A stretch of 64,000 nucleotides of DNA from Cryptomeria japonica (taxonomy: Eukaryota > Streptophyta > Pinopsida > Cupressales > Cupressaceae): positions 719,828,867 to 719,892,866 of the forward strand of contig NC_081413.1 of assembly GCF_030272615.1 (NCBI RefSeq). Direction: 5' to 3'. Positions 23,145-34,159 of the stretch are shown here, in pieces. Position 1 is the stretch's first letter. Every line of letters starts with the position of its first letter. The notes below the pieces were generated by a model. The model saw nothing but the letters and a program-made list of their open reading frames with translations, made no database searches and had not been told where the DNA came from. A program made the position numbers and the translations under genes.

Positions 23145-24017
23145 GTGGAACAGTTAGATAAGATGCCCACAATGATATCTATCTTAGAGCTATTGCGCCT
23201 ATCCCCATCTCATAAAATAATCTTGGATCAAGCTCTCCAAGAGGCGTCAGTCCCTGCAAATCTCAACACAGATCAGTTCCAAGCTATGGTTGGAAATCTA
23301 AGGTCATCACCATGTCTCACTTTCTCTAAAAGTGACAATACATCCTTCCAGCAACCTCATAATGCCTCACTCCACATTGAAGGGTTTATCAACTAGCATA
23401 GGATCAAGCGAGTCTTGATCGACAATGGAGCAGGCCTGAATATTTGTACACTACAATTGGTCACAACATTGGGATATGCAATTGAATCAATGGATCCCCA
23501 TAAGAAGATAATAATCAAAGCCTATGACTATGCAGAGCATTCATCCAAAGGAGCATTTGTGCTACCGATCCGAGTGGGCCCAGTGGTGAAGAACATCATC
23601 TATCAAGTTCTGGACCTTCCTTTATCATATAATTTATTATTAGGAAGACCTTGGATACACGCCATTAAAAATGTTCCATCCACCTACCATCAGTGTATCA
23701 AGTTCCCTCATAACGTTGTGGAAATTACAATCCTAGGAGATGAAAATCCTTTTGCATATTGTCATAATATAAATCATCAACCAGAGATTACCATTCCCAA
23801 CAACAGAGAAGCCACCTCATCCACCTCGTACATTAGTCCCGCCTCTCTTTCCAGTTCAAACACCACTATACCCAAGAAAGAGAAGCTCAAGATGAAAATG
23901 ACAGAGGAAGGTCCTCAGAAGTACAATCTTAGCCAACTCTTTTGTGTTGGACAAATGCCTACTTCTCCTAGAACTCATGGTAAACCTCAACGGTTACTTC
24001 AAACACCACTGGTCTAG
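23145..24017 (+). pseudogene. pol: Tat-like aspartic protease
   Basis: The active-site block is IDNGAGLNICTL (from 23418), where the family normally has Asp-Asp/Ser-Gly; the Asp is kept and Ser/Thr-Gly is altered. The later conserved block is LPLSYNLLLGRPWIHAIKNV (about 23610-23670), the flap/hydrophobic-Gly-Arg-Pro-Trp signature of gypsy proteases. The upstream part (23145-23396) is a linker in the same frame, separated by a stop. The stretch 22842-23144 between gag and here is linker sequence with stops. Confidence 0.75.
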
Positions 24018-24029
24018 CCAGCATGAACT

Positions 24030-24536
24030 TTGACACCTTTCATCCATGGAAAGAGTCAAGAAGAAGAGACCAAAGATGAGGACTTAGCAAAATGGATCTA
24101 TAAGGATCCTATCACCACAAACATCCCACAAGCTAAGCTTCAAATAGATCAATATGGAAAAGGCCTTCTCATTATGCAAAGAATAGGTTATGATGGTCAA
24201 AGTTTTCTGGGACCTTGCAAGCAAGGACAACATGAGCTGCTGCAACCGGAATTAAAACCCAAAGATAACACTGGATTAGGCTTTCAAAAGGAGATCCTTC
24301 CTAAGCTCAAATTCAAAGGGAAACCTAGCAAACCTCTATATCAGCCTGCTACAAACATAAAGAGGTCACCTTTGATTATATTAACAACACCGCACACCAT
24401 CGCAACTACCCCACTGAGGCTAAAAATCCCAACAAAACCATCCACAACACCAGTCATCCCACCAATCAAACTGGTAACCCTATCAGCAGTAGCAATAACA
24501 TCAATAGCACCATTAGCAGCAACAACTGTATCATAA
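24030..24536 (+). pseudogene. pol: G-patch-like segment and Thr/Pro-rich linker of Tat pol
   Basis: It reads in the protease frame. GKGLLIMQRIGYDGQSFLG followed by GQHELLQPELKPKDN and TGLGF fits a G-patch-like module (hydrophobic pair, Gly-aromatic, spaced glycines, final GLGF), an RNA-binding feature found after protease in several retroelement families. A Thr/Pro/Ala-rich low-complexity linker follows to 24536, then the frame changes before RT. The exact domain call needs a profile search. Confidence 0.5.
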
Positions 24537-24688
24537 CCCATAGCAGTATCAACAACACTGACAATTTTAGTAGAAGCAACAGATTCAACACTACCAATAC
24601 TCCTCGTATCGAATTCACTAATCCCCATAATCCTTCCTGTGGTACCAATCATTTCATCTACAAAGGTACATCAACCAATCACACCTCA

Positions 24689-26848
24689 TTGTTTAACTCA
24701 AAGGATATCTCAGTATGGTATAGTAATCAGATACTGGAAAGCAACTCAGAGACCGACTCACATGAGTGGGAATTTGATTCAGTACATCTCAATACTTCAG
24801 ATGAGGAAGATGCATCACTACCTCCACCTCGCAAAGACATCCTTGTTTATAGAGAAGCACAGATAAAGACCTCTTGGATTCTTGAACTCGAAACTTCTTC
24901 CACAGACCCTGCGTCACATCCTATGCCTGATTCTGATAGGGAGAGTACCATCAATGACCTTCACCACAACGTTTTAACCCTCACTGACACATATAATGAA
25001 CTTAACCTAATCAATGAGGTAATGCCCATTATTCATCTTGAACTCATCAAATGGAACCAACCTAATCCCCCATGCCTTGACCACTTCCAAAAAGATGAGG
25101 TGATCATTGACTTTTTGGAACTACAAGATAACATACCAAGTGAGGATCACAAAGCTGGATTCGCCATTGAACTTGATAGTGCAACATACTTTGGGGCAGA
25201 TGCCAAACCTTTCAGCTGCAAAAATATAACAATAAAACATGGATCTTCTAGTGAAAACCACACTGTGGCATTGTTTGATCCCACAAAAGTAAAAAGAAAG
25301 AACGTATCCAATGGTGAAAACCTCTCCGAGGTGCCTGAGGATGAAAGGATTGACATCCTCCCCTCTAGTACACAGTAGGAACAATCAACAATCCTTATTG
25401 AAGAGACACAAGAATACAACATGGGGACTCCTGAAACTCCTCACCACATACATCTGGCATCTCTTTTAACTCTAGAGGATCAACCTAAGTTTGTCAAATT
25501 CTTCCAGAAGTGCCAAATTAATTTTACATGGTCATATGCAGACATGCCTGGTCTTGATCTGGATTTAGTCATGCATCACCTCATCGTTGTAGAAGGAGCC
25601 AAACCTGTCAAGCAGAAACTTCACAAGATGCATCCCCAAATTGCGGTACTAGTCAAAGCAAAACTTAAGAAACTCGTCGATGTTGGTTTCATTAGACCAA
25701 TTGATTACGCAAATTGGATCTCCAATATTGTGCTTGTCGGCAAACCAAATGGGGGCATCTGTATCTATACTAACTTCAGAGATCTTAACAAGGATTGTCC
25801 TAAAGATGACTTCCTCCTACCAAACATCAACATTATAGTGGACCTAACAGTAGGACATGCCATGCTTTCACTCATGGATGGTTTTTCCAGTTACAACCAG
25901 ATAAAGATCGCACTTGAGGATCAACATAAGATGACCTTCACATGTCCATGGGGAACATACTACTGGAATGTAATGCCTTTTGGTCTAAATAATGCAGGAG
26001 CGACCTACCAAAGAACAATGACCACCATCTTTCATGATATGATGCATAACATAATGGAAGATTATGTTGATGACTTACTAGAAAAATCACTAACAAGAGA
26101 AGGTCATCTAGAAATATTAGAGCAAATCTTTGACAGACTAGAACAATATCATGTTCGACGCAATCCAAAGAAATGTGTCTTTGGAGTAACCTCAAGAAAA
26201 CTTCTAGGATACATTGTCTCAAGTAAAGGAATTGAGGTCGATCCTGCAAAGGTCAAAACAATCATGAACATGCCACCACCAAAGAATATGAGTCAACTAA
26301 GGACACTCAAAGGGCGGCTACAATCCATCTGAAGATTCATTGCATAACTGGCAGATAAGTGTCACCCCTTTACACACCTGTTACACAAAAACATCTGCTT
26401 TCAATGGGATGCCAGATGCCAACAAGCATTCCATATGCTTAAAGACTATCTCATGAATACACCATTTCTCATCCCACCAGATCTAAATAAACCTCTATTA
26501 CTCTATATATCAGCAACAAATATAACATTAAGAGTGTTACTGGCTCAACACAATACAGAAGGGAAAGAGTGTATTGTTTACTACATCTCTCACACACTAG
26601 TTGGCTATGAACTCAATTACACACCTATTGAGCGAGCTTGCCTAGCAGTAATCTTGGCAGCCACTAAACTTAGGCACTATCTGTTAACACATAAAGTACA
26701 ACTCATTGCAAATATTGATCCACTAAAGTACTTACTCAGCAAAGCAGTATTGACTAGTCGCTTGGCTAAATGGGTGATGATTCTAAGTGAATTTGACATT
26801 GAGTATGTGGATCGTAAGGCTATCAAAGGGCAAGTTATTATAGATTAG
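24689..26848 (+). pseudogene. pol: Tat-like reverse transcriptase and RNase H
   Basis: One frame with few stops covers the whole stretch. An acidic linker at 24689-25378 precedes RT at 25421-26332: ANWISNIVLVGKPNGG, RDLNKDCPKDDFLLP, FSSYNQIKIALEDQHKMTF, PFGLNNAGATYQR and the catalytic DYVDDLL (YVDD at 26063-26074). The RT thumb ends with LLGYIVSSKGIEVDPAKV. RNase H (about 26400-26848) shows TPIERACLAVILAATKLRHY and ends ILSEFDIEYVDRKAIKGQ. The enzyme copies element RNA into DNA. Stops after LQSI and at 26848 inactivate it. Confidence 0.88.
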
Positions 26849-27345
26849 TTGACCAATGCACCTCTCATAGGAGATCATCCTCTCATTTCCAATTTTCCAG
26901 ATGAAGAGATATTCATGATCACCACAACACCAACATGGAAACTATACTTTGACGGTTCATATACTAGACATGGATCGGGGGTAGGAATTTTGTTTATCAG
27001 ACATCAAGGTGATAGCATCCCTAAGTCTTATAGGCTCACATTTCCATGCACAAACAACATAGAAGAATATGAGGCCTTGATCACAAGACTCTGACTAGTC
27101 GTCCAATGGAAGTTGAAAGAATTACAAATATATGGTGATATGGTGACTCCCAACTGGTCATCCAACAAGTAACAAATGAATATCAAACCAAGTATGACAA
27201 ACTCATGCCATACAAGAAAATGGTGGACAATTTAAAGGCATCATTTACTATTATTACCTTTGAGAAGATACCTAGAGATTAGAATCGATTTGCTGATGCT
27301 ATGGCTACCATTACATCTCTCCTAGATCTTCCACAAAATTCAACA
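26849..27345 (+). pseudogene. pol: Second (archaeal-type) RNase H of Tat pol
   Basis: WKLYFDGSYTRHGSGVGILF gives the first catalytic Asp, and CTNNIEEYEALI the Glu. After a shift, GDSQLVIQQVTNEYQ and NRFADAMATITSLL carry later motif positions. This extra RNase H between the first RNase H and integrase is specific to the Tat lineage. The shift follows an imperfect duplication, ATGGTGAT-ATGGTGAC, at 27132-27147. Confidence 0.85.
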
Positions 27346-27599
27346 CACTATGAGTTCTTGGTAGAACAACTTTGGATTCCCGCTTATGATATCCCCAAAT
27401 CTAAGATGATATGTCACCTTGTTGGTTCTGAATCCCCATGGTATGGTGAGTTCTACACCTACCTCTATGATCACACACTTATGCCTAACCAATTGAATAA
27501 CCAACGTAAAACCTTCATTCGCCAAACCGCTTGATATACCATCATTGTTGAAACCCTATACCAACGCAGTCTTGATGGTACTCTCCTTTGATGTTTGGA

Positions 27600-28707
27600 A
27601 CAAGATGAGATAACAAAGGCCTTGGAATAAGTACATGAAGGAATTTGTGGACCTCATGCAAGTGTTCCTTCACTAGCCAAGAAACTCATACGTACTGGAT
27701 ACTATTGGTCGTCCATGGAAAAAGACTCCTATTATTTTGTTAGAAAATGCAAGAAATGCCAAGTTCATGGATACCTGATACATGCACCAGCATAGAAATT
27801 GCAACCAATCACAACACCATGGCCCTTTTGTCAATGGGGACTTGACCTTGTGGGTAAAATTCATCCATCTTCATCCAACAACCACAAATTCATTATTACC
27901 GCCACTGAATACCTCACAAAGTGGATCGAAGTTGTTCCACTTACCCAAGTCACTGGCAAGCAGATCGCCTCATTCATCCTTAATTAAATCATCTTCTGGT
28001 ATGGTGTACCCATGTCCATCATCACAGATAACATTCTTCCTTTCAAAAATCAGGATGTTCGTGAGCTCTGTGAGAGGTTTCACATCCAACATCGCTTTTC
28101 CACTCCCTATTACCCACAAGGAAATGGTCAGGCCAAAGCATCAAACAAGAACATATTAAGAATCCTCAAGAAGATAGTCAATGATGCCAGTCATGATTGG
28201 CATGTTCAATTGAATCCAGCACTATGGGCATATCAAACTAGCATTTGAACCCCTATAGGCACAACTCCCTACTCACTGGTCTATGGCGCAAAAGCCATCC
28301 TTCCTATTAAGGTCGAGATACCATCTCTACAGGTTTCCTTGCATAATCTGATAGATGATAAAGCATACAGAATATCCCATCTTCAAGACTTGGAACTACT
28401 TGATGAGAAATGACAAGCTACATACAATCACCTCAAAGCATATCAGCAGCACATGAGCAAAAGCTACAATCATCAAGTTAGACCTTGTACATTTGAGGTA
28501 GGTGATCTTGTTCTTCAAGAGAATCCTCGTAACCAACCAAATAGAGAACATTAGGGAAAGTTTGAATCAAACTGGCTAGGTCCATATGTTATCACTACTA
28601 TATTTGGATCCGAGGCATATCAGTTGGCTACTTCAGAAGGAGAACCGCTAATAGATCCAATCGGCAGCATGCACCTCAAATGGTTTTATACATACGCTGT
28701 ACAGAGC
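27600..28707 (+). pseudogene. pol: Tat-like integrase
   Basis: The zinc finger is intact by eye: HEGICGPH and CKKC (27630-27760). The catalytic core has the first Asp in WGLDLVGKIHPS, the second in SIITDNILPF, but Lys at the usual Glu (GNGQAKASNKN), which by itself would abolish catalysis. The C-terminal part reads VRPCTFEVGDLVLQ and LGPYVITTIFGSEAYQLA, a GPY/F-like tail without a chromodomain. Several in-frame stops occur. Confidence 0.85.
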
Positions 28708-30908
28708 ATCAGGATCCCATACATATAAAAAAAACTACCAAAAATATTCGGATAAATGTCTTGAAGCAAAAACAGAAAAATCAAAATAATAAAGAAAGCT
28801 CATGCATCCAAATGGTGAACAACCACTTCGGTGGCACCTTGGATAAGTGCGATGGTGAAAACCTAGCAAACGGGTGCCACTCATAAAGGATATGGCTCCA
28901 TTGTCTTTCAGACTTGTTGCACTTGCATTCATTGCATCCACACATCCATCATTCCAACCATGGCTTGTTATTGATCTGCGATCAAGGATAGTACTTTGTG
29001 CACCTTGCATCCCGCTTCTTTTTCATAGTCATGTCTAAACTGGGGGTAGTGCCCTTAATCTGTTTGATGGAAGTGGATTTTGTATTACTTGTGATTCATT
29101 AAGTTCTTCATTCAAAACTATCTCACAAAATCCAAAAACATTCAAAACAATCATCAAAATACTAAAAACATTGGAAAACTATCTCACAAAATCCAAAAAC
29201 ATAAGAAAATATCAAAAATCAATAAAAAACATGGCAACACATTGTACATACGCATCCAAGAGGATACCAAACAAACACTGTAAAATACTCAAATGACGAT
29301 CACTTATCGCATCAACCAAAAAATCAACATCGACACACCAACTGTCTTAACAAGGATGCATCCTTCCTTACCAAAACAAAGACAACATGACATTTTCTGT
29401 GACAAGAAAATTTTGTTTAAGCTATCAAATACTTGGTTGATTTGTAGGTTATTCATTCATTTATATATATCACATTCCTACGCTACTCCGAGATATCCAC
29501 AAGTGATTAGAGTGGTCGGGATGGTTCCTAAGCATTGTTTGTATGTCTTCTATGAATTATTCCAATGAAGTTGTGGGGCATGTACTAATGGTGTCTTCGT
29601 GGGAAGTTCACTAAGCTATGTGATCATATGCAAAATACAGTCATGGATCACTATGGCTTGCTGACTACATGGTATACCTCGACCATATGAGCATGAACCA
29701 TTATGGAGGTTCCATATTCTTTATTCTTTATTTAAATTGTTTGTTTGTAGGTACAATGCTTCATCCTTGGTTCCTACTGCCTCGTCCAAGATTGATACTA
29801 CCATGCTCAATGATGAAAAATAAAGCATTATGGATTGTCATTCCATCTCATCTGTATATATTGCACTTTATTGCATTCCATCCATCCATACATTCATAAT
29901 AGTTGCATATCATTCATACATAGTAATGACAATGGGTGTATACTCTATTTTACTCTTCTTCCATAGGAATGGGTCATAGGTCCTCTATTTCTTCTATCTA
30001 ATAACAAACCCCCCCACCCTCCCTATCTTGATCATCAACATCATCATAATCCCTTCATTGTGTCCCATCAACCCAATCAAGCCACGTTCATCACCATCCA
30101 TCTCTAACAGGAGGGGTTGTGCTTCCCATCCTCAATCATCCACACAATCAAGCCAATTACTCTATCTACACAAGCACATCGACCCACACACACCTAGACT
30201 ATCAACAGATACTCTGATCAAGTATCTTTGGGTCTCAACAGGTAATCGATCATGGCAAACCTAGACTACAATAGGCATTTACCATAATGACCTAGTCTCA
30301 ACGGGGCTGCCATGATTCTCCACAACCATCCATCACACGCACACACTATCAATTGATCAACCAATCAAACACAATCATAACGAACAATTACATCAATTGT
30401 CTAAGTCTCAATGAGTATTTTGCTTCAAATACCTTGACTTCATGAGGCAATTACATCAATTGTCTAAGTCACCATCAGGTCACTTTGATTCACTTACTCA
30501 GAATTTATCCTGTCCAAGCAAACAACTGACATCAACTGTCATGCTTTGACTCGACCGGGGCAATTAAACCAATTGCTCCAAATTGTTCAACCAATTTTAA
30601 TCAATTGTATAGCATCAATCAAAAGCACACACCACATTTGCACCGTATATTTTGCCTGACCTAAAGGTACTCACTGGCTTGTTGTTTCTTTGTTTCACTC
30701 CGTTTTCTCCCATTCTTTCCCTGTTATTGCTAATTTCTTCTATTCTACCTCCCCTTCACTTCTTGTTCTTTTTTGAGAGATCGCTTGATTTTTTGAAATT
30801 TTTGGTCTATCTCTTGAGAGGGCATACCACCCATTAAATTAACATTTTATGGGGCATATTTCTTCACACCTGTTTTTCTTTCTTTGAAACGACATGATAA
30901 ACTGCACC
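28708..30908 (+). other. 3' untranslated region of Tat-like element
   Basis: About 2.2 kb with no supportable ORF. It holds a ~61-bp direct repeat (29114 and 29175, both with AACTATCTCACAAAATCC) and, at 30232-30565, several degenerate copies of GTCTCAACGGGGCAATT. Long 3' regions rich in local repeats are known for Tat elements. Confidence 0.6.
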
Positions 30909-30925
30909 GTCTCAAAGAGGGGCAA
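30909..30925 (+). other. Polypurine tract of Tat-like element
   Basis: GTCTCAAAGAGGGGCAAA lies immediately upstream of the 3' LTR, where second-strand DNA synthesis is primed. Confidence 0.7.
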
Positions 30926-32383
30926 ATTAGTCACATAAATCTGTCCATTTTAATTAAATGGATATTTTCTATTTATTTCATTAAAAACCCACTAGCCAAC
31001 AGTTAATTAAATTAACATTTAATTAATTCCTCTTCAAATCATTCTCTTATTAATTAAATAAATTATTCAATTTATTTTAATTAATTCATTAAACCAAATT
31101 CACAATCAATTAAATGAATAAAATCCCATTTATTCAATTTAATCCCCTTTTCTCTTTTAAATAAATTAAATAAAACATTTATTCAAATCATTAAAATTCC
31201 CCCCGCTTGCATTCTCCAAAAAATGCAACTTGCACATATTTATTGAAATAAATGAATTTCATTTTAATAAAAATCCTATTTTCCCTCACCCACCAAACCC
31301 ACTTGCAATCCTAACCCCCCTTCTAGATTCTTCTAACCCCTTCCTAATTAGCTTAATCCATCCCCTAAATATTGTCACATTCCTAAGCAACTTGGAGTCA
31401 CTTCTCAAAAACTCCAAAGTCTTTGAAAAGCATTAATTGCTTTGTGTGTTCAACAATTTAACCTCTAAAGTCTTCCAAACCACTAATGGCTCTTACATGA
31501 CCATTTATGGTTAAATCCACTTGCACCCATGGTTAGGAACTTTGACCCCTAACCCAAACCTCATGTAACCCATGTGTCTCCTCAAGCATTGATTGCTTTG
31601 ACCATGGTTATCCTTACTAACTCTTGCACAAGAGTTTACCCATTGGATAATGACTTTATTCTCTCAACCCAGCTTTAACCTTAACTCCCAAGTTAACCCT
31701 CAGGTCATGTCAAGCATTTAATGCTTCTTCCCTCTCCTCTCAACCTATCTCATGTTGACACTTGCCATTCTGAGATTGGGTTGAAAGTCCTCACATGGAT
31801 TGAATATCATTCAATCCCAACCCTTGTTGTGATTACTCAATCTCAACCATCCATTGCTCCATTTTTCCTATAAATAGAGCCCATTTCTTCATAATCCAGA
31901 TCCTGAAAACTTGTATGCATTTACATTATACTGAATTTTAGAGAAGAGAATTTAGCATAAATCACTAAATATATTGTCATTTTGGTCTAAAATTAATCAT
32001 TCTCATTTCATAGCATCTAAATTAGTTTGATTACATTTTCATAGCATTTAGATTAATCATTTGTCAATCTTGAACCTCCATAAGGCATCCATAGTGCAAA
32101 AAGCTGCTAAGAGCTACACTAATTTGGAACTTGGAGAGGAGAGGAAAAAGGAAGGAGAAGCTACCAACATGGTAGAGAGCATATGGAAATGTTTAGTTAC
32201 TTTTTGTAGATTACTTAAGCTTTCTATTTCTTTAGTAGTTTCTTTCTTGATATGCTTGCTTAGAATAGTATTCAATCTTTGATTTGCTAACACTAATGAC
32301 TAACTCTTGTCTCTTGTGTTTCCTTGTGTGTGTTTGGATATCAAAACATGGTTTTACTAATCCTTCCATTTTGTAGAGCATCA
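30926..32383 (+). repeat. 3' LTR of Tat-like element
   Basis: It aligns end to end with 17062-18539. The first two bases are AT instead of TG. It ends AGAGCATCA and is followed by the target duplication GTATC and the resumed copia frame. Confidence 0.9.
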
Positions 32384-32599
32384 GTATCCACCAAAGAGAA
32401 AGTTGCAGATAGCTTTACAAAGGAATTGGGCATTGATACATTTGGTTATCTCCGACACTTGTTAGGGGTTATTCCCTTTCCTAGTTTGAACTAAGTGCAT
32501 TAGTCCAGGATAATTCATGCATATTTTTTCTGGGCTAATGTTTAGGGATTTCTCTTACGGAGAGTTGTGTGTTTTTTGAGTTGTGTTGTTATTTACCTT
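32384..32599 (+). pseudogene. pol: Copia RNase H C-terminus resumed, plus 3' flank
   Basis: The frame broken at 17061 resumes: STKEKVADSFTKELGIDTFG then YLRHLLGVIPFPSLN and a stop at 32492-32494. This is the standard copia RNase H tail (KEQVADIFTK-type). About 100 bp of 3' untranslated sequence follows before the chromovirus inserts at 32600. Joining with 16254-17061 proves that one copia element hosted the Tat-like insertion. Confidence 0.88.
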
Positions 32600-33356
32600 T
32601 GAAGCAGTCACCGGTGAGGAGGGACCTCAAGGAGATCAATCTAGACCAGTCAACAAGAGTAAACACAATAGAAACACTTAGATATGATAGAGGTAATGCA
32701 GAATGGATAGTTTTATTGCATGAAATTTGATTGCATCCAACCGGTAACAACCAGATTACAACATACTGACACACATGTTTGGTAGGATAGGTCACAACCA
32801 GGACCTTGAATCAAAAGATCAATCTTCTAGGTATAGTCTATCTATTCTGATACTCTGATTGATTCTAACTAATTATATTCTAAAGCATGATTACAAATAT
32901 ACATATTGATCCAAAGGATCAAATCAACCCAAAAAGGGATCAAAACCTAATGTGCAAAATGAACAAGGTTGGCCTCCACCAAGAGATTCCTCCAAAAAAT
33001 CCAAAGGATGAAATGTAGAAGGTCATCCACACACCAAGAAACATCAAGGTCAGTTCTCAAGGCTCTGCAAGCTTCAGAATGGGTTCTGGTAGATGACCAA
33101 AATAGGTCTCTAGCAACCAGTAACAAGAAACTATCATGGAAACTAGTAGTGGTATCTTGTCGAAAAGTGATCCAAATGAGATGTGGTTTTGAAAGCAAGA
33201 AAGATGATCAAGTATTCAAGTAGAATCCAACTCCATAGGATTTGGTGAGCCAAAACTGGGACACATAGAAAGAAAACTGAAACTGCAAACAAAACAAAAA
33301 GGAAAATGTTTTTGGTTTATGCAAGATTGTTATGAACCAAGGATGCTCCCGCATCA
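32600..33356 (-). repeat. 3' LTR of chromovirus copy 2
   Basis: 757 bp. The minus strand starts TGATGCGGGAGC at 33356 and ends GACTGCTTCA at 32600. It closely matches the 758-bp copy at 37993-38750. Confidence 0.88.
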
Positions 33357-33433
33357 GACATCTGAGGTTATTGAAAAAGTGAGCCCCTCACTTTATTGGG
33401 GTCAGAGGGAAACCAAGGCAGTCTACATCTACC

Positions 33434-34159
33434 TGAGAAATCCAAGTTGAATCTTCAACTGGTATTCTTTTCCAATTCACAAGGTATTCTTTGTACTGAC
33501 TATTCCGGGTACTACGCCCAATCCTACTGTCCAAAATATCTTCAATCTAATTTGGTTCCTTTTGGGGCAATTATTTCTCAAGGTCTACACCATTGTCCTT
33601 ACTAAATTCTAGTTCATGGTACTCATGAAGATATGCAATATTGAATATAGGTGAAATACTTAGACCATCTGGTAGCTCCACTTCATATGCATTTCTCGAA
33701 CTTAATTTTCTCAAAATATTACAAGGTCCAAAATTCTTCATTTGCAACTTATTATAAGTTCCAACCAAAATCTCTCTTTTCTCAAATATACCATCACTTC
33801 ATCACCAACTTTAAATTTCTTATGTCTCCTCTTCTCATCTACCTTCTCTTTATATTTCTTGTTCATGTCTTCCAAATGTTGTTTAACTTGAATATGCAAT
33901 GCTACCATGTGATCTACAAAATCTTCTACTTCTGAACTCTTCTGGTCTTCACTGCTAATGTCTCTCAATTTTGTTATTCCTCTAGGATGCACTCTGGTAA
34001 CAATATCAAAGGGTGTTTTTCCAATACTTCTATTCACTAAATGTTGTAGGCAAACTTTGCTTGTGCAAGGATCAAATACCAACTTCCGATTTTATCTCCC
34101 ACTAAACATCTCAACAATTTTCTCAAACTCCGGTTAACAAATTTTGTCTGTCCATCATT
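33434..34159 (-). pseudogene. pol: Chromovirus copy 2: integrase C-terminus and chromodomain
   Basis: After the catalytic core the frame shifts. IGKTPFDIVTRVHPRGI and VDEKRRHKKFKVGDEVMVYL mark the integrase C-terminal region. FGPCNILRKLSSRNAYEVEL is the GPY/F module with Cys in the aromatic position, followed by ISPIFNIAYLHEY. The chromodomain (33434-33547) reads IEDILDSRIGRSTRNSQYKE then YLVNWKRIPVEDSTWISQ, with the aromatic and Trp positions kept and no internal stop. A stop near 33577 separates it from the GPY/F piece. This module is believed to guide integration to particular chromatin. Confidence 0.82.

Larger units (their letters stand above)
17062..32383 (+). mobile_element. Tat-like Ty3/gypsy element, 15.3 kb, near full length
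   Basis: It has LTRs at 17062-18539 and 30926-32383, a primer-site region, a long leader, gag, protease, a G-patch-like segment, RT, RNase H, second RNase H, integrase, a long 3' untranslated region and a purine tract. The second (archaeal-type) RNase H after the first is the hallmark of the Tat lineage. Target duplications are GTATA (17057-17061) and GTATC (32384-32388), splitting a copia RNase H codon run. By hand, the first ~340 LTR bases differ at about 14 positions, so the insertion is not recent. All ORFs are broken. Confidence 0.9.

Noticed and set aside
24341-24652. Minus-strand Val/Gly/Thr-rich ORF
   Set aside because: Antisense of a Thr/Pro-rich pol linker made of three-base low-complexity repeats.
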